A stretch of 64,000 nucleotides of DNA from Chloroflexota bacterium (lineage in GTDB: Bacteria; Chloroflexota; UBA6077; FW602-bin22; JAMCYS01): assembly GCA_023473795.1 (NCBI GenBank), contig JAMCYS010000015.1, positions 23,183 through 87,182 of the forward strand. The letters are read 5' to 3'. The notes beneath the pieces are model-generated. The model searched no databases. It was given only the letters and a program-made list of their open reading frames with translations, and was not told the origin of the DNA. The translations under genes and the position numbers were made by a program. Position 1 is the stretch's first letter, and each line of letters opens with the position of its first letter. This document shows positions 42,354 to 50,607 of this stretch, piece after piece.

Positions 42354-43711
42354 ACGTCACCTACCTTGGGGGCAGGCAGGCCCCGTTCGGGTTCACCTAC
42401 CGGCGCTGATTGGAAGTGCGACGCGGGACCGGCCGGGGTCGGAGTGGGCAGCAAGGTCGGGAAGGCCTCCGGCTGATCCAGCTGCTGCTGGTAGTAGATG
42501 AGGAAAGGAACGCGCGAGTTCTCGCGGATGAAACCCATCAGGGCCATCATGAAACTGGCGAAGACCGCCAGGGTCAGGAGCAGGTACTGCGCCTGTCGCC
42601 CTCTGCCCCCCAAATAGCCCCAACGCAACCCCTTGCGCAGCCGCCCCACGTAGGTTGCCACGGCGAAGATCGCGCTGAGCGTCAGTCCCGCGAACGCGAT
42701 GTACTTCCAGGGCTGCATCGCCCCCAGTGGGTTGACCCAGTTGATCCACATGTATTCCTGGCTGGGACCGATTACCCTCGGCATCAGTAACACCACGGCA
42801 GAGAGCGCGGCGACGGCCAGTAGGGACTGCATCCGCCTGTAGCCCGAGCGGTCGCTCTTGCCCAACTGCCACAGCATGTAGAGCATGCTCAGGAGGAACA
42901 GCACGCTCAGGAAGGCCACCTGCAGCAGGAAGAGCCAGGAGTTGTGGGTGCGCATCATAGCGTTGAAGGCGCCCGGTGAGACGGCCCTGATTTCCTCTAC
43001 GTACTCGATGCCGATCGCCGGCTGCAGAAAAAGAAACCCCAGGCCGGCGAGGAGACCCAGGCTGCCCAGCCAATCGTAGTAGGCGTGGTCCGCCGGCTCA
43101 CGCGAGCGGAGGGCGCGGAAGGCGGCATAGCCGGCGACCAGGAAGCCGGCAAAGGAGATGTCGCCCACTATCCGATGCATGTCCAGGGGAATGGCCGTGG
43201 CGTTGAACAAGACGCGCAGAAACTCCTCCGGGGGGGCAGGCGTAAGCATGTAGCTGGCAACCACGTCGATCAGGCTCTGCTGGAAGTAGGCCGCCACGAT
43301 CAACGCCCCGCCAAGGGAGAGGTGCACCCAGCGAAAACGCTCCAGATGCTCCCAGGTGAAATACCAGGGGAGCAGGTAGAGGATGGTCAGGGCGAACGTA
43401 ATACCCTCAAGGAAGAGGGCCCAGAAGCTCGTACGCAGGATGGTGTACCAGAAAGTGGGAAAGAAGATCGTGGCGAAGAACATCACCATGAAGGCGAGCA
43501 CCGCGCCGGTGCTGTAGACCAAGGCGGCCGTCTTGCCCAGGCCCCGCGCCACCCGCATCAGATTGTCGCCCCCGAACACCAGGGCGAAGAACTCGCAGGC
43601 CACGGCGATCGTGAAGATGCCGATGAGAAAGGCGGCGAACTGGACGTGGGTGAGGAAGAGGAGAGCAATGACGAAACGGCGGGCCAGCTCCGGGACCGCG
43701 GTTGGTTCCAC
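42350..43711 (-). CDS. CydA-like (cytochrome bd-type) membrane protein 1
   Basis: 453 aa, about nine helices. Resembles subunit I of cytochrome bd oxidase: N-terminal FLTHVQFAAFLIGIF (haem His region), ALFLEGITFAL (the CydA glutamate helix), PLDMHRIVGDISFAGFLVAGYAAFRA (second His helix) and C-terminal LMGFIRENSRVPF (GWxxxExGRQPW region). The Q-loop and GRQPW are not conserved, and no CydB gene is present. A Pro-rich tail follows. Lies between cytochrome b and cytochrome c genes, so it is probably a subunit of a bc-type hybrid complex rather than a terminal oxidase. Confidence 0.8.
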   Translation of the reverse strand: MEPTAVPELARRFVIALLFLTHVQFAAFLIGIFTIAVACEFFALVFGGDNLMRVARGLGKTAALVYSTGAVLAFMVMFFATIFFPTFWYTILRTSFWALFLEGITFALTILYLLPWYFTWEHLERFRWVHLSLGGALIVAAYFQQSLIDVVASYMLTPAPPEEFLRVLFNATAIPLDMHRIVGDISFAGFLVAGYAAFRALRSREPADHAYYDWLGSLGLLAGLGFLFLQPAIGIEYVEEIRAVSPGAFNAMMRTHNSWLFLLQVAFLSVLFLLSMLYMLWQLGKSDRSGYRRMQSLLAVAALSAVVLLMPRVIGPSQEYMWINWVNPLGAMQPWKYIAFAGLTLSAIFAVATYVGRLRKGLRWGYLGGRGRQAQYLLLTLAVFASFMMALMGFIRENSRVPFLIYYQQQLDQPEAFPTLLPTPTPAGPASHFQSAPVGEPERGLPAPKVGDV

Positions 43712-43750
43712 TGCTTACCTCCTTGCTACCGAGATGGCTGGCGCCGGGGC

Positions 43751-44944
43751 CTAGCCGGGAGAACCGACGAAGTCGTAATTGAAGACCCGCGAGGCGCCTA
43801 ACAGGGCCAGGACCAGGATCGAGAGAATGACAACCGCCATGAACATCACCGCTAGGGGCCGTGACTGGGGCTTCAGGGCCGGGTTGCGATCCAACCAGGG
43901 CAGCAAATAGAAGACGACCACCATCACAGTGGGCACCCCGATCACCGCGAAGGGGATCAGCCAGGCCCCGGGGAACAGCAGCAGTAGCTGGTCGAGGAAC
44001 AGCCAGAACCACATCGATGAGGGCGCGTACGTAGTGGTCGAAGGGTCGATAGGCTCCTCGATCGGCACCCGGAAGGTCAGGGCGATGAGAAACACGACGA
44101 GAAAGATGGCGCCGGTGACCACGGCCTCTTTGAACATGTGGTGGGGGAAGAACCAGGTGGTGCGCCAGGGCAGATTCACCTTGCGACTTTCCGGACTCAG
44201 CACCTCGCGGCGGACCTTTGCCTGCGAGGCCAGTTCGTCCTCGTCGGGCGGCTCAGCCTCTGCCGGCTCCGGTTCGTAGTTGACCCAGGAGCCAAACTGC
44301 CCTTGAATCACGACCAGGGCGACATGAACGGTGGCCAGCACCACCAGGCCCACCGGCAGCAGCCAGACGTGAAAGGTGAAGGTCCGAGTAAGCGTGAGCG
44401 AGCTGATGGTCTCGCCGCCCCGCCAGAGAGCCGCCAATCCCGGGCCGATGATGGGGGTCCAACCCGCGATGGTCGTCCCGACCACGGCGTCGAAGTAGCC
44501 GCCTTGGTCCCAGCGCAGAATGCCACCGGTGAAGGCAGTCGCTACCATCAGGATGAGCAGGGTGACACCCAAGACCCAGGCCAGCTCTCGCGGCGCCTTG
44601 TAGGCCGCCGAGAAGAAGGTACGGGCCATGTGAGCCCCGATCAGAAGAACCAGCGCCACCATGTTCCAGTAATGGAGTCCCCGCACCAGCCAGCCCAGGT
44701 AGACCTCGTTTTGAATGTAGGACACGGACTCCCGGGCGTGGTCCCAGGAGGGCACGTAGAAGAACATCAAGAAGATGCCGGTCGCGATCTGAATGAAGAC
44801 GAGGACGAAAAGTGCCGCTCCCAGGGTGTACCACCAGCCACCGCGCTCTGGCACGGGGTCGCTGAGAAGCCGGTTCAGGGTCCGCCGCCAGGGCAGACGA
44901 CGGTCCAGGCCATCGACCAGTGGCGCGAAGAGCCTGTACAACAC
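43751..44944 (-). CDS. One-piece cytochrome b without PEWY motif
   Basis: 397 aa. The N-terminal half has four helices and both haem pairs (LHYWNMVALVLLIGAHM; HVWLLPVGLVVLATVH), FTGGILRWDQGGYFDAVVG. A charged loop (PEPAEAEPPDEDELASQ) leads to a subunit IV-like half with three helices. Where quinol-oxidising cytochrome b has PEWY, this protein reads SSMWFWLFLDQLL, so the Qo glutamate is lost. Likewise GYLLPW is GGILRW. Quinone chemistry must differ from that of the 28 kb cluster, or the quinone may be handled by the CydA-like partners. Confidence 0.9.
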   Translation of the reverse strand: MLYRLFAPLVDGLDRRLPWRRTLNRLLSDPVPERGGWWYTLGAALFVLVFIQIATGIFLMFFYVPSWDHARESVSYIQNEVYLGWLVRGLHYWNMVALVLLIGAHMARTFFSAAYKAPRELAWVLGVTLLILMVATAFTGGILRWDQGGYFDAVVGTTIAGWTPIIGPGLAALWRGGETISSLTLTRTFTFHVWLLPVGLVVLATVHVALVVIQGQFGSWVNYEPEPAEAEPPDEDELASQAKVRREVLSPESRKVNLPWRTTWFFPHHMFKEAVVTGAIFLVVFLIALTFRVPIEEPIDPSTTTYAPSSMWFWLFLDQLLLLFPGAWLIPFAVIGVPTVMVVVFYLLPWLDRNPALKPQSRPLAVMFMAVVILSILVLALLGASRVFNYDFVGSPG

Positions 44945-44956
44945 GGTTCGTACCTC

Positions 44957-45472
44957 CTAGGTCGAAACGCCCCGGCGGACGATGCGGTTGGCGACGTACA
45001 GATCGCTGCCCTGCACCCGGGTGGGCAGGAGCGGCAGGTCCGCGGCGGGCGGGCCGCCCATTAGCTGACCCCAGCGGTCGTACATCCCCCCGTGACAGGG
45101 ACAAAGGATCTGCTGGCGCCAGGCCAGCCAGCGCACGGAGCAGCCCATGTGCGTGCAGGTGTTGGAGAAGGCCAGGATTTCCTCGCCGCGCCGAATGACG
45201 AACACTCCCGTGATGATCCGGTAACCGGCTGCTCTATCCTCCGGCTGGAAAGCCACGCGGAACTCCTTCGGTTCTGCATCCACGACCTCGTCCAGGGCGC
45301 AGAGCCTGACCCACTCCTCCGGCAGACGTTTGGTGACGGCCTCAAAGAAGTAACCAATGAGCGGCACGGCCACGGCCAGGGTCACCGCGCCCCCGATACC
45401 CGTGATGGCCATTTCGCGCAGGAAGCGCCGGCGTCCCGATGGCCGCACGTAAGCACCTTCCGAGCGCATCAT
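44957..45472 (-). CDS. Rieske iron-sulfur protein (second cluster)
   Basis: 171 aa. N-terminal anchor helix after RRRFLREM (AITGIGGAVTLAVAVPLIGYFF), Rieske ligands CTHMGCS and CPCHGGMYD. ATG 45472 overlaps the upstream small membrane-protein stop (ATGA), and 12 nt separate it from cytochrome b. Paralogue of the Rieske protein at 27710 but quite divergent outside the cluster motifs. Confidence 0.94.
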   Translation of the reverse strand: MMRSEGAYVRPSGRRRFLREMAITGIGGAVTLAVAVPLIGYFFEAVTKRLPEEWVRLCALDEVVDAEPKEFRVAFQPEDRAAGYRIITGVFVIRRGEEILAFSNTCTHMGCSVRWLAWRQQILCPCHGGMYDRWGQLMGGPPAADLPLLPTRVQGSDLYVANRIVRRGVST

Positions 45473-45693
45473 TGCTGACCCCAGAAGAAGGCTTGATAGA
45501 CGAAGGTGACGAAGAGCAGCAAGAAGAGCAGCCCCGTATTGATCACAACGCCGATCAATATCAGCGCCGAACGTCGATGCTCGTGCCAGACTTTCCCAAG
45601 CTGGGAGAGCACCACGCCCAACGGCAACAGGCCGAGGAAGAAGAGAAACCCACCTAGAACCACCACGAAGACAACCGCCGGCTCGTTCTTCAT
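45469..45693 (-). CDS. Small two-helix membrane protein between CydA-like 2 and Rieske
   Basis: 74 aa with two hydrophobic helices (VVFVVVLGGFLFFLGLLPLGVVL; ALILIGVVINTGLLFLLLFVTFVY) joined by KVWHEHRRS. ATG 45693 is 11 nt after the CydA-like stop and its own stop overlaps the Rieske start, so it is clearly translated with the complex. No family recognised; its position suggests a small structural subunit like those of bd oxidases. Confidence 0.75.
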   Translation of the reverse strand: MKNEPAVVFVVVLGGFLFFLGLLPLGVVLSQLGKVWHEHRRSALILIGVVINTGLLFLLLFVTFVYQAFFWGQQ

Positions 45694-45704
45694 AGCGCTG
45701 CTCC

Positions 45705-47075
45705 TCAGGGTCTCACCAACTCCTGCGCCTGTTCGGGTGGCATCTTCTGATAGATCAGCCAGTCCCCCCGGGCGCTTTCGCGGATGATACCCATCGTCAC
45801 GAATATAGCGACGGCCGCCAGGCCCAGGGCCACGAGGACCGCCGGGCGCTGCCAGCCACCAGGTACAGGTCCACCCTGCCTGCGCTCGCGCCAGTAGAGC
45901 ACCAGGTTGGCGATTGTGACTAGACCGAAGACGTAGAGGGCGATGTATTTCCAGGGTCGCATCTGGCCCAAGGGCAGTTCTTTAGGGATAACGGCCAGAA
46001 GCAGCGCCAGCGCCAGGACGAGCAGAGACCAACGCAGCCAGGTGCGCGTCCGGACCCGCCGGGCGCCGTCGGTAGGCGTGGGCAGGCTAACGACTAAGTA
46101 CAGGCTGATGAGGAAGAAGATCGCCCCCAGCAGGCCGATCTGGATGAGAAACAGCCAGCCCTTCGCGCCTGCCATCATGTTGAACCAGGCACCGGGAGAT
46201 GCTTCGAGGATGCGCCGGACGTAGTACCAGCCGAACAGGGGCTGGGTCAACGTCACCAGGCCCCCTAGCAGCAAAGTCGCCTCGAGAACCCAGTAGCGGT
46301 AGTCTCGCTGCCCCTCGCTGGGTCGGAAACGGCCCCGGAAGACGAGCAGGCCGGCGCCGACGAGGGCGCCCAGGACCAGTGGGCCGTAGGAAAGGTTGCC
46401 CACGTGGCGATGCAGCGTCTCCGCCAGCCAGCTGGGGTTGAAGGCGGCCGCCCAGAGTTGGTCGACGCCGCCGGCCGGGGTGAGCTGGTGGGAGCTGAAC
46501 ATCACGATCAAGGTAATAAACGCCATCGCGGAGAGGGCAAATGTCCAGCCAATGGCGTTGTGCAGGCCGCGCCGGCCGCGCAGCGAATTCCAGGTCCCGT
46601 AGTAGGCGTAGGCAGTGATGGTCATCAGTAGCCAGAGCACGCCGGCGATTATTACCACCGGATAGAAGAACAAAGAGGTGAGGTAGCCCCAGAGGCGGGG
46701 ATATAGTCCCCAGATGGCGACTAGACCGAAGGCAGCCCAGGTCGCCCCCCAGGCGTAGAGGCGCTCGAGAACGGTGGAGAGCTGGCGGGCAAGGTCGCCC
46801 CAGCGCTCATACCCGCGCCGCCAGCCGATCACCTCGGCCACGGGCGCGACCATGGCTATGCCGATGAGAAGGGCCACGGTCGTGATGTGGACCAGGAAGA
46901 TCACGCCGACGAGCCAGCGGCCGCCGAGCGCGGGAACCGAGACGGTGAATTCCGGTACCGTGCTCGCTACCTCCAGTGGCGGGATGCCGGTCGGGTCGCC
47001 CGCTCGACCCGCGACTCGCGTCCCACGCTCGCCTTGGCGGGTTAGGGCCGACCTGCCTAGGCCGACTATCTCCAA
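45705..47075 (-). CDS. CydA-like (cytochrome bd-type) membrane protein 2
   Basis: 456 aa from TTG 47075 in the track. About nine helices: LVGVIFLVHITTVALLIGIAM (first His), LAETLHRHVGNLSYGPLVLGALVG (second His region), MAGAKGWLFLIQIGLLGAIFF and MGIIRESARGDWLIYQ. Same architecture as protein 1 (42350) but without its ALFLEG glutamate helix. The start is doubtful: TTG 47075 overlaps a TACATT box and the first 45 residues are not membrane-like, yet no better ATG/GTG is in frame. First gene of the seven-gene operon. Confidence 0.75.
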   Translation of the reverse strand: MEIVGLGRSALTRQGERGTRVAGRAGDPTGIPPLEVASTVPEFTVSVPALGGRWLVGVIFLVHITTVALLIGIAMVAPVAEVIGWRRGYERWGDLARQLSTVLERLYAWGATWAAFGLVAIWGLYPRLWGYLTSLFFYPVVIIAGVLWLLMTITAYAYYGTWNSLRGRRGLHNAIGWTFALSAMAFITLIVMFSSHQLTPAGGVDQLWAAAFNPSWLAETLHRHVGNLSYGPLVLGALVGAGLLVFRGRFRPSEGQRDYRYWVLEATLLLGGLVTLTQPLFGWYYVRRILEASPGAWFNMMAGAKGWLFLIQIGLLGAIFFLISLYLVVSLPTPTDGARRVRTRTWLRWSLLVLALALLLAVIPKELPLGQMRPWKYIALYVFGLVTIANLVLYWRERRQGGPVPGGWQRPAVLVALGLAAVAIFVTMGIIRESARGDWLIYQKMPPEQAQELVRP

Positions 47076-47250
47076 TGTAGCAGACCGACCTCAACAAATG
47101 CCTCAACGTTTCCGCCCTTTCATCACCACGGAAGAGGCACGCCAGCTCGACCGGTTAGTCAGCCTGGCCCAGTTCCTGCAGCGCTACATTGTGGCGCTCG
47201 CCTTGGGCAACGAAGACCGGCCAACCAGCGACCAGGCCAAGGAGAGAACG

Positions 47251-48069
47251 ATGACGACAGCAAGATTGGGGCGCCTAGTCGGACTGTGCCTACTAGCCTT
47301 GACGCTGGCCACTGCTTGCGCCCCCTCGACGCCGAACTTCCCCATCGCCCTGACGCCCGCGCCGCCTCTACGGGCGACGCCTCGTCCGCCGACCGCCGTC
47401 ACCCCGTTGCCCCCCGTTTCCCCACCAGCCGCGCCGCTGCCGACGCCGGTCACAGGCAATTTGCCGCCGGTAGACGAGAACTCAGCCGTGCGGAACGTTC
47501 TCGCCGGTATGAGTGAACTCCGTCGCCGGATGCAGCAAATGGCGTTGGGGGCCCCCCAGGCGGACGAGCTAGTGAGCGTTACTCAGCAAACGGTCTCCCT
47601 CATGGCCGCCGCTAGCCAGGTCATGCCTCAGATGAACCTACTGCAGAGAGAGCAGGCCTTCCAGCAGGAGGTCTCCCTGGTCGACGGTCTGATGCGGATG
47701 AGCAGCTCTCACGAGCAGCTTACGCTGGGGCACGGCCCGAGCGCTGAAACGAGCGGAATCGGCACGCTCCTGCCCCTCACGGTCGCGGGGATGCCGCGCA
47801 GTCTACCCCAGGGCGGGCTCAGCCCGCTCGACCAGCTGATTGGCCAGGAAATGGCGATCGTCGACGACCGCGCCAGCCAACTCGCTCGGGGCGAAGTAAC
47901 GGGCTCGGAACTGCTGCCTACCCTCTCCTCATTTCGCTCGACGCTGCTTACCACCCGCCAGCTGAGCAGCCGACTGTCGCCACAACAGGCGCAGCAGGTG
48001 GCAGCCCGAGCGGCGGTGACAATGCAATCGCTGGTGAACCTGGTGCGCAGCTTCGGAATGGAGTCGTAG
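47251..48069 (+). CDS. Lipoprotein of unknown function
   Basis: 272 aa from ATG 47251 (AAGGAGAGAACG upstream). Signal peptide and lipobox (LTLATAC, Cys near 24), Pro-rich linker, then a helical domain with many Gln/Met (MSELRRRMQQMALGAPQADEL, MPQMNLLQREQAFQQEV, LSPQQAQQVAARAAV), possibly a helical bundle. The frame is open upstream to ATG 47098 and reads protein-like (ITTEEARQLDRLVSLAQFL), so a longer product is possible. It ends 1 nt before a response-regulator gene, so a surface-sensing or stress role is conceivable. Confidence 0.75.
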   Translation: MTTARLGRLVGLCLLALTLATACAPSTPNFPIALTPAPPLRATPRPPTAVTPLPPVSPPAAPLPTPVTGNLPPVDENSAVRNVLAGMSELRRRMQQMALGAPQADELVSVTQQTVSLMAAASQVMPQMNLLQREQAFQQEVSLVDGLMRMSSSHEQLTLGHGPSAETSGIGTLLPLTVAGMPRSLPQGGLSPLDQLIGQEMAIVDDRASQLARGEVTGSELLPTLSSFRSTLLTTRQLSSRLSPQQAQQVAARAAVTMQSLVNLVRSFGMES

Positions 48070-48070
48070 G

Positions 48071-48802
48071 ATGCACTGGCAGCCCGGCGGTCTGCTGCTG
48101 GCCGACGCCGATGTCGTCTATAGACAGCGTCTGGCACACCGCTTGGCCGAGTCGGGCTTTGCGTGCCGCGAGGTGGGCGACGGCCGGCGGTTGCTGGCCG
48201 AGCTGGAGCGCAGCACCACTCAACTGGTGGTTCTGGACGTGGAGCTGCCATTGCTGGGGGGGCTGGAACTCTGCGAGCAAGTGAGGCGACGTTGCAGCGC
48301 ACCTATGATGGTGTTGACGGAGCTGAACGAGCCGGCTACCAGGCTGCGGGTTCTCGAATTGTACGCCGACGACTACGTACTGAAGAAGACCGACCTCGCC
48401 GAGGTGGCGGCGCGCGTGCGCTGCCTCTTCCGCCGCAGTCAACCGCCGGCCCTGTTGGGCAGCCAGGTCTACGTCGACGGCTGCCTCAGCCTGAACCTCG
48501 ACTGCCGCTTGGCCCACACGCCGGCCGGCTCCCATCGCTTGACCCGCACCGAAGCCAGGCTGCTGCGCTTGCTTCTGGAGAACGCCGGCCGCACGCTGCC
48601 TTCCTCTCTGCTACTGGAGCGGCTGTGGGGAGACGGCGGCCACGCCAGCGGCAGCCTTTGGGAGTACGTGCGGCGAGTTCGACGCAAGATCGGCGACGAT
48701 GCCGAGAAGCCGCGCTACCTCGTCAACGAACCGGGCTTGGGCTACAGTTTCCGTAGGCCAGCCGCCCGCCAGGACGCCCACGCCGTGGAACGGCAGTCCT
48801 GA
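48071..48802 (+). CDS. Orphan OmpR-type response regulator
   Basis: 243 aa. Receiver with LLLADADVVYRQRL (acidic pair region), phospho-acceptor in VVLDVELPLLGG and Lys in YVLKKTDLAEV. Winged-helix domain with LTRTEARLLRLLLENAGR, ERLWGDGG, VRRVRRKIGDD and EPGLGYSFRR. Better conserved than the 2120 regulator. No kinase adjacent. Pairs with the preceding lipoprotein (1-nt gap). Confidence 0.9.
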   Translation: MHWQPGGLLLADADVVYRQRLAHRLAESGFACREVGDGRRLLAELERSTTQLVVLDVELPLLGGLELCEQVRRRCSAPMMVLTELNEPATRLRVLELYADDYVLKKTDLAEVAARVRCLFRRSQPPALLGSQVYVDGCLSLNLDCRLAHTPAGSHRLTRTEARLLRLLLENAGRTLPSSLLLERLWGDGGHASGSLWEYVRRVRRKIGDDAEKPRYLVNEPGLGYSFRRPAARQDAHAVERQS

Positions 48803-48845
48803 GACTACTACGCCTAGACGCCGGTCCAGGGGCCAGGCAGTGCCA

Positions 48846-49340
48846 CTAGCGCTCCGCGATACCCGCCTGTAGCAGCCGTTCGTAGGTTGTCTGTGGGTCC
48901 TCCGGTATGAGGCGGGTCTCACTCACCACAGGCATAAAGTTGCTGTCGCCCACCCAGCGGGGCACCACGTGCATGTGGACGTGGTTGTCGACCCCGGCGC
49001 CCGCCGACTTGCCTATGTTGATGCCGATGTTGAAGCCGTCGGGGGACATCGCCTTCTCCAGGGCCTGCACGGCCCGTTTGGCCTCGCTCATCATCTCGGC
49101 CAGCGTGGCCTCGTCCAGCTCGTCCACGTTGCGCGTGTGCTCGTAGGGCACCACCATCAAATGCCCATTGTTGTAGGGGTATAGGTTGAGGATGATGAAC
49201 GTCCGCTGCCCCCGGTAGAGGATCAGGTTCTCGCGATCGTTGCCCTGCCGCGCCTTGCTGCAGAAGAGACAGCCCGTCTCGAAATCGGTCTTATCCGAGA
49301 GTATGTACTCCATCCGCCATGGTGTCCACAGTCGTTTCAT
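48846..49340 (-). CDS. HIT-family nucleotide hydrolase/phosphorylase
   Basis: 164 aa from ATG 49340. Zinc-type CLFC near residue 25, IILNLYPYNNGHLMVVPYEHT, and the histidine triad HVHMHVVPRW. This is the Ap4A-phosphorylase-like HIT subgroup; acts on dinucleoside polyphosphates or nucleoside phosphoramidates. Its start lies 50 nt inside the end of the glycosyltransferase gene, so translation is coupled. The 218-aa track ORF start is upstream in that gene. Confidence 0.9.
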   Translation of the reverse strand: MKRLWTPWRMEYILSDKTDFETGCLFCSKARQGNDRENLILYRGQRTFIILNLYPYNNGHLMVVPYEHTRNVDELDEATLAEMMSEAKRAVQALEKAMSPDGFNIGINIGKSAGAGVDNHVHMHVVPRWVGDSNFMPVVSETRLIPEDPQTTYERLLQAGIAER

Positions 49341-50607
49341 TCTTGCGTCCACGCCCAAGTGATTCATAGATGGCGAGCAATCGCAGCCCGGCTTCGTGCC
49401 ACGAAAAGCGCTCCACCGCCCTGTGGCGCAGTTGGCAACCCAGATCCTCGGCGGCTTCGGCACCGGCGTAGAGCAGAAGGTCCATCTTGCTCGCCAGGTC
49501 AAGGTGATCTCCCACCGCCGCGAACACGCCCAGCTCCCCCAGAATTTCCTGGCTCACCGGCGTGGCGAAGGTAACGGTGGGCAGACCCACGGCCATGTAG
49601 TTCAGCAACTTACCGTTGCCCTCCGTCTCCGACATCTTGGGCGAAACGGCAAGATCACCCAACGCCAGGTACTCTGGCGCCAGTTGGTATGGCAGTCGAC
49701 CGGTGAAGGTCACATGGTCGGCGATGCCGAGATCGCTGGCCATCTGTTGATAACGTTCCTGCCCCGGGAATCCCATCAGCAGGAAGTGAATGTCCTGATG
49801 CTGGGAGAGCATGGCCGCTGCCGCCCGCAGCAGGTGCCCGGAGCCCTGGTACTCCGCCAGCAGGCCTAGATAGACCACGAGCCGCCGCTCGGCAGGAATT
49901 CCTAGACTCGTTCTTAGTTGCCGCTTCTTGTCTTCGGCCACCCGCCAACGCGGCAAGAAGCGCTCCGTGTTCACACAGTCCGGCAGAGGGCGCACCTTCT
50001 CCACCGGATAGCCGAATTCCCGGGTGAGCACGTTCGCGGCATTGTGCGAGCTGGTCAGGACCACGTCGGGCAGGCCATCGATCATGGTTTCGAGACGCCG
50101 CAGAGGGCCGTACAACCGGCTCTGCCGCGTTAACCCCAGGAAGCCGTGGTCGATCATCTCGCTCGTGAGGCTGCCTTGGAAGTCGAAGACCAGCGGCACT
50201 CGCCAAAGCCGGCTGAGGAGGCCGCCGATGAGCGCGCCCTCGTGCAGGTGAGCGTGAATGACGTCCGGGCGCACCTGCGCGCTGGCCAGCAAAGCGCGGG
50301 CGGAGAGAAGCCCATCCAGAAGGAAGCGGTAAGGAGATGAGCCAACGTGCACCCGGTTGCGGCCCGGCCAACCCAGCGACCGCCGGATGTCCAGACCGGG
50401 CACGTTGCCGCCGCTGTGGTAAGTGCAGATCGTAACCCGACTGCCCAGAGCCTGCAGGGCGAGAGTCTCCTCGAGGATGCGCACGTGGCAGCCGTAGTCA
50501 GAGAAAAACGACGTGGGGGCGATCTTGAGGACCCGGAAGCTGCGCCGTCCCGCCGGCTTGGGGACGATGGTAGGCACGTCCACGTCCTTTGGCCTGGTGG
50601 CTATCAC
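49291..50607 (-). CDS. Family 4 glycosyltransferase
   Basis: 438 aa from GTG. GT-B fold: N-terminal RVLKIAPTSFFSDYGCHVRILEETLALQALG, IHAHLHEGALIGG. C-terminal donor domain RRLVVYLGLLAEYQGSGHLLRAAAAM, SETEGNGKLLNYMAVGLPTVTF (the E-x7-E type site). Retaining glycosyltransferase for cell-surface glycans. GTG 50607 overlaps the stop of the GT2 gene by one base. Sugar and acceptor unknown. Confidence 0.9.
   Translation of the reverse strand: MIATRPKDVDVPTIVPKPAGRRSFRVLKIAPTSFFSDYGCHVRILEETLALQALGSRVTICTYHSGGNVPGLDIRRSLGWPGRNRVHVGSSPYRFLLDGLLSARALLASAQVRPDVIHAHLHEGALIGGLLSRLWRVPLVFDFQGSLTSEMIDHGFLGLTRQSRLYGPLRRLETMIDGLPDVVLTSSHNAANVLTREFGYPVEKVRPLPDCVNTERFLPRWRVAEDKKRQLRTSLGIPAERRLVVYLGLLAEYQGSGHLLRAAAAMLSQHQDIHFLLMGFPGQERYQQMASDLGIADHVTFTGRLPYQLAPEYLALGDLAVSPKMSETEGNGKLLNYMAVGLPTVTFATPVSQEILGELGVFAAVGDHLDLASKMDLLLYAGAEAAEDLGCQLRHRAVERFSWHEAGLRLLAIYESLGRGRKNETTVDTMADGVHTLG

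Noticed and set aside
42350-43711. Calling the CydA-like proteins true cytochrome bd oxidase subunit I
   Set aside because: No CydB, poor Q-loop and GRQPW conservation, and tight linkage to Rieske/cytochrome b genes.
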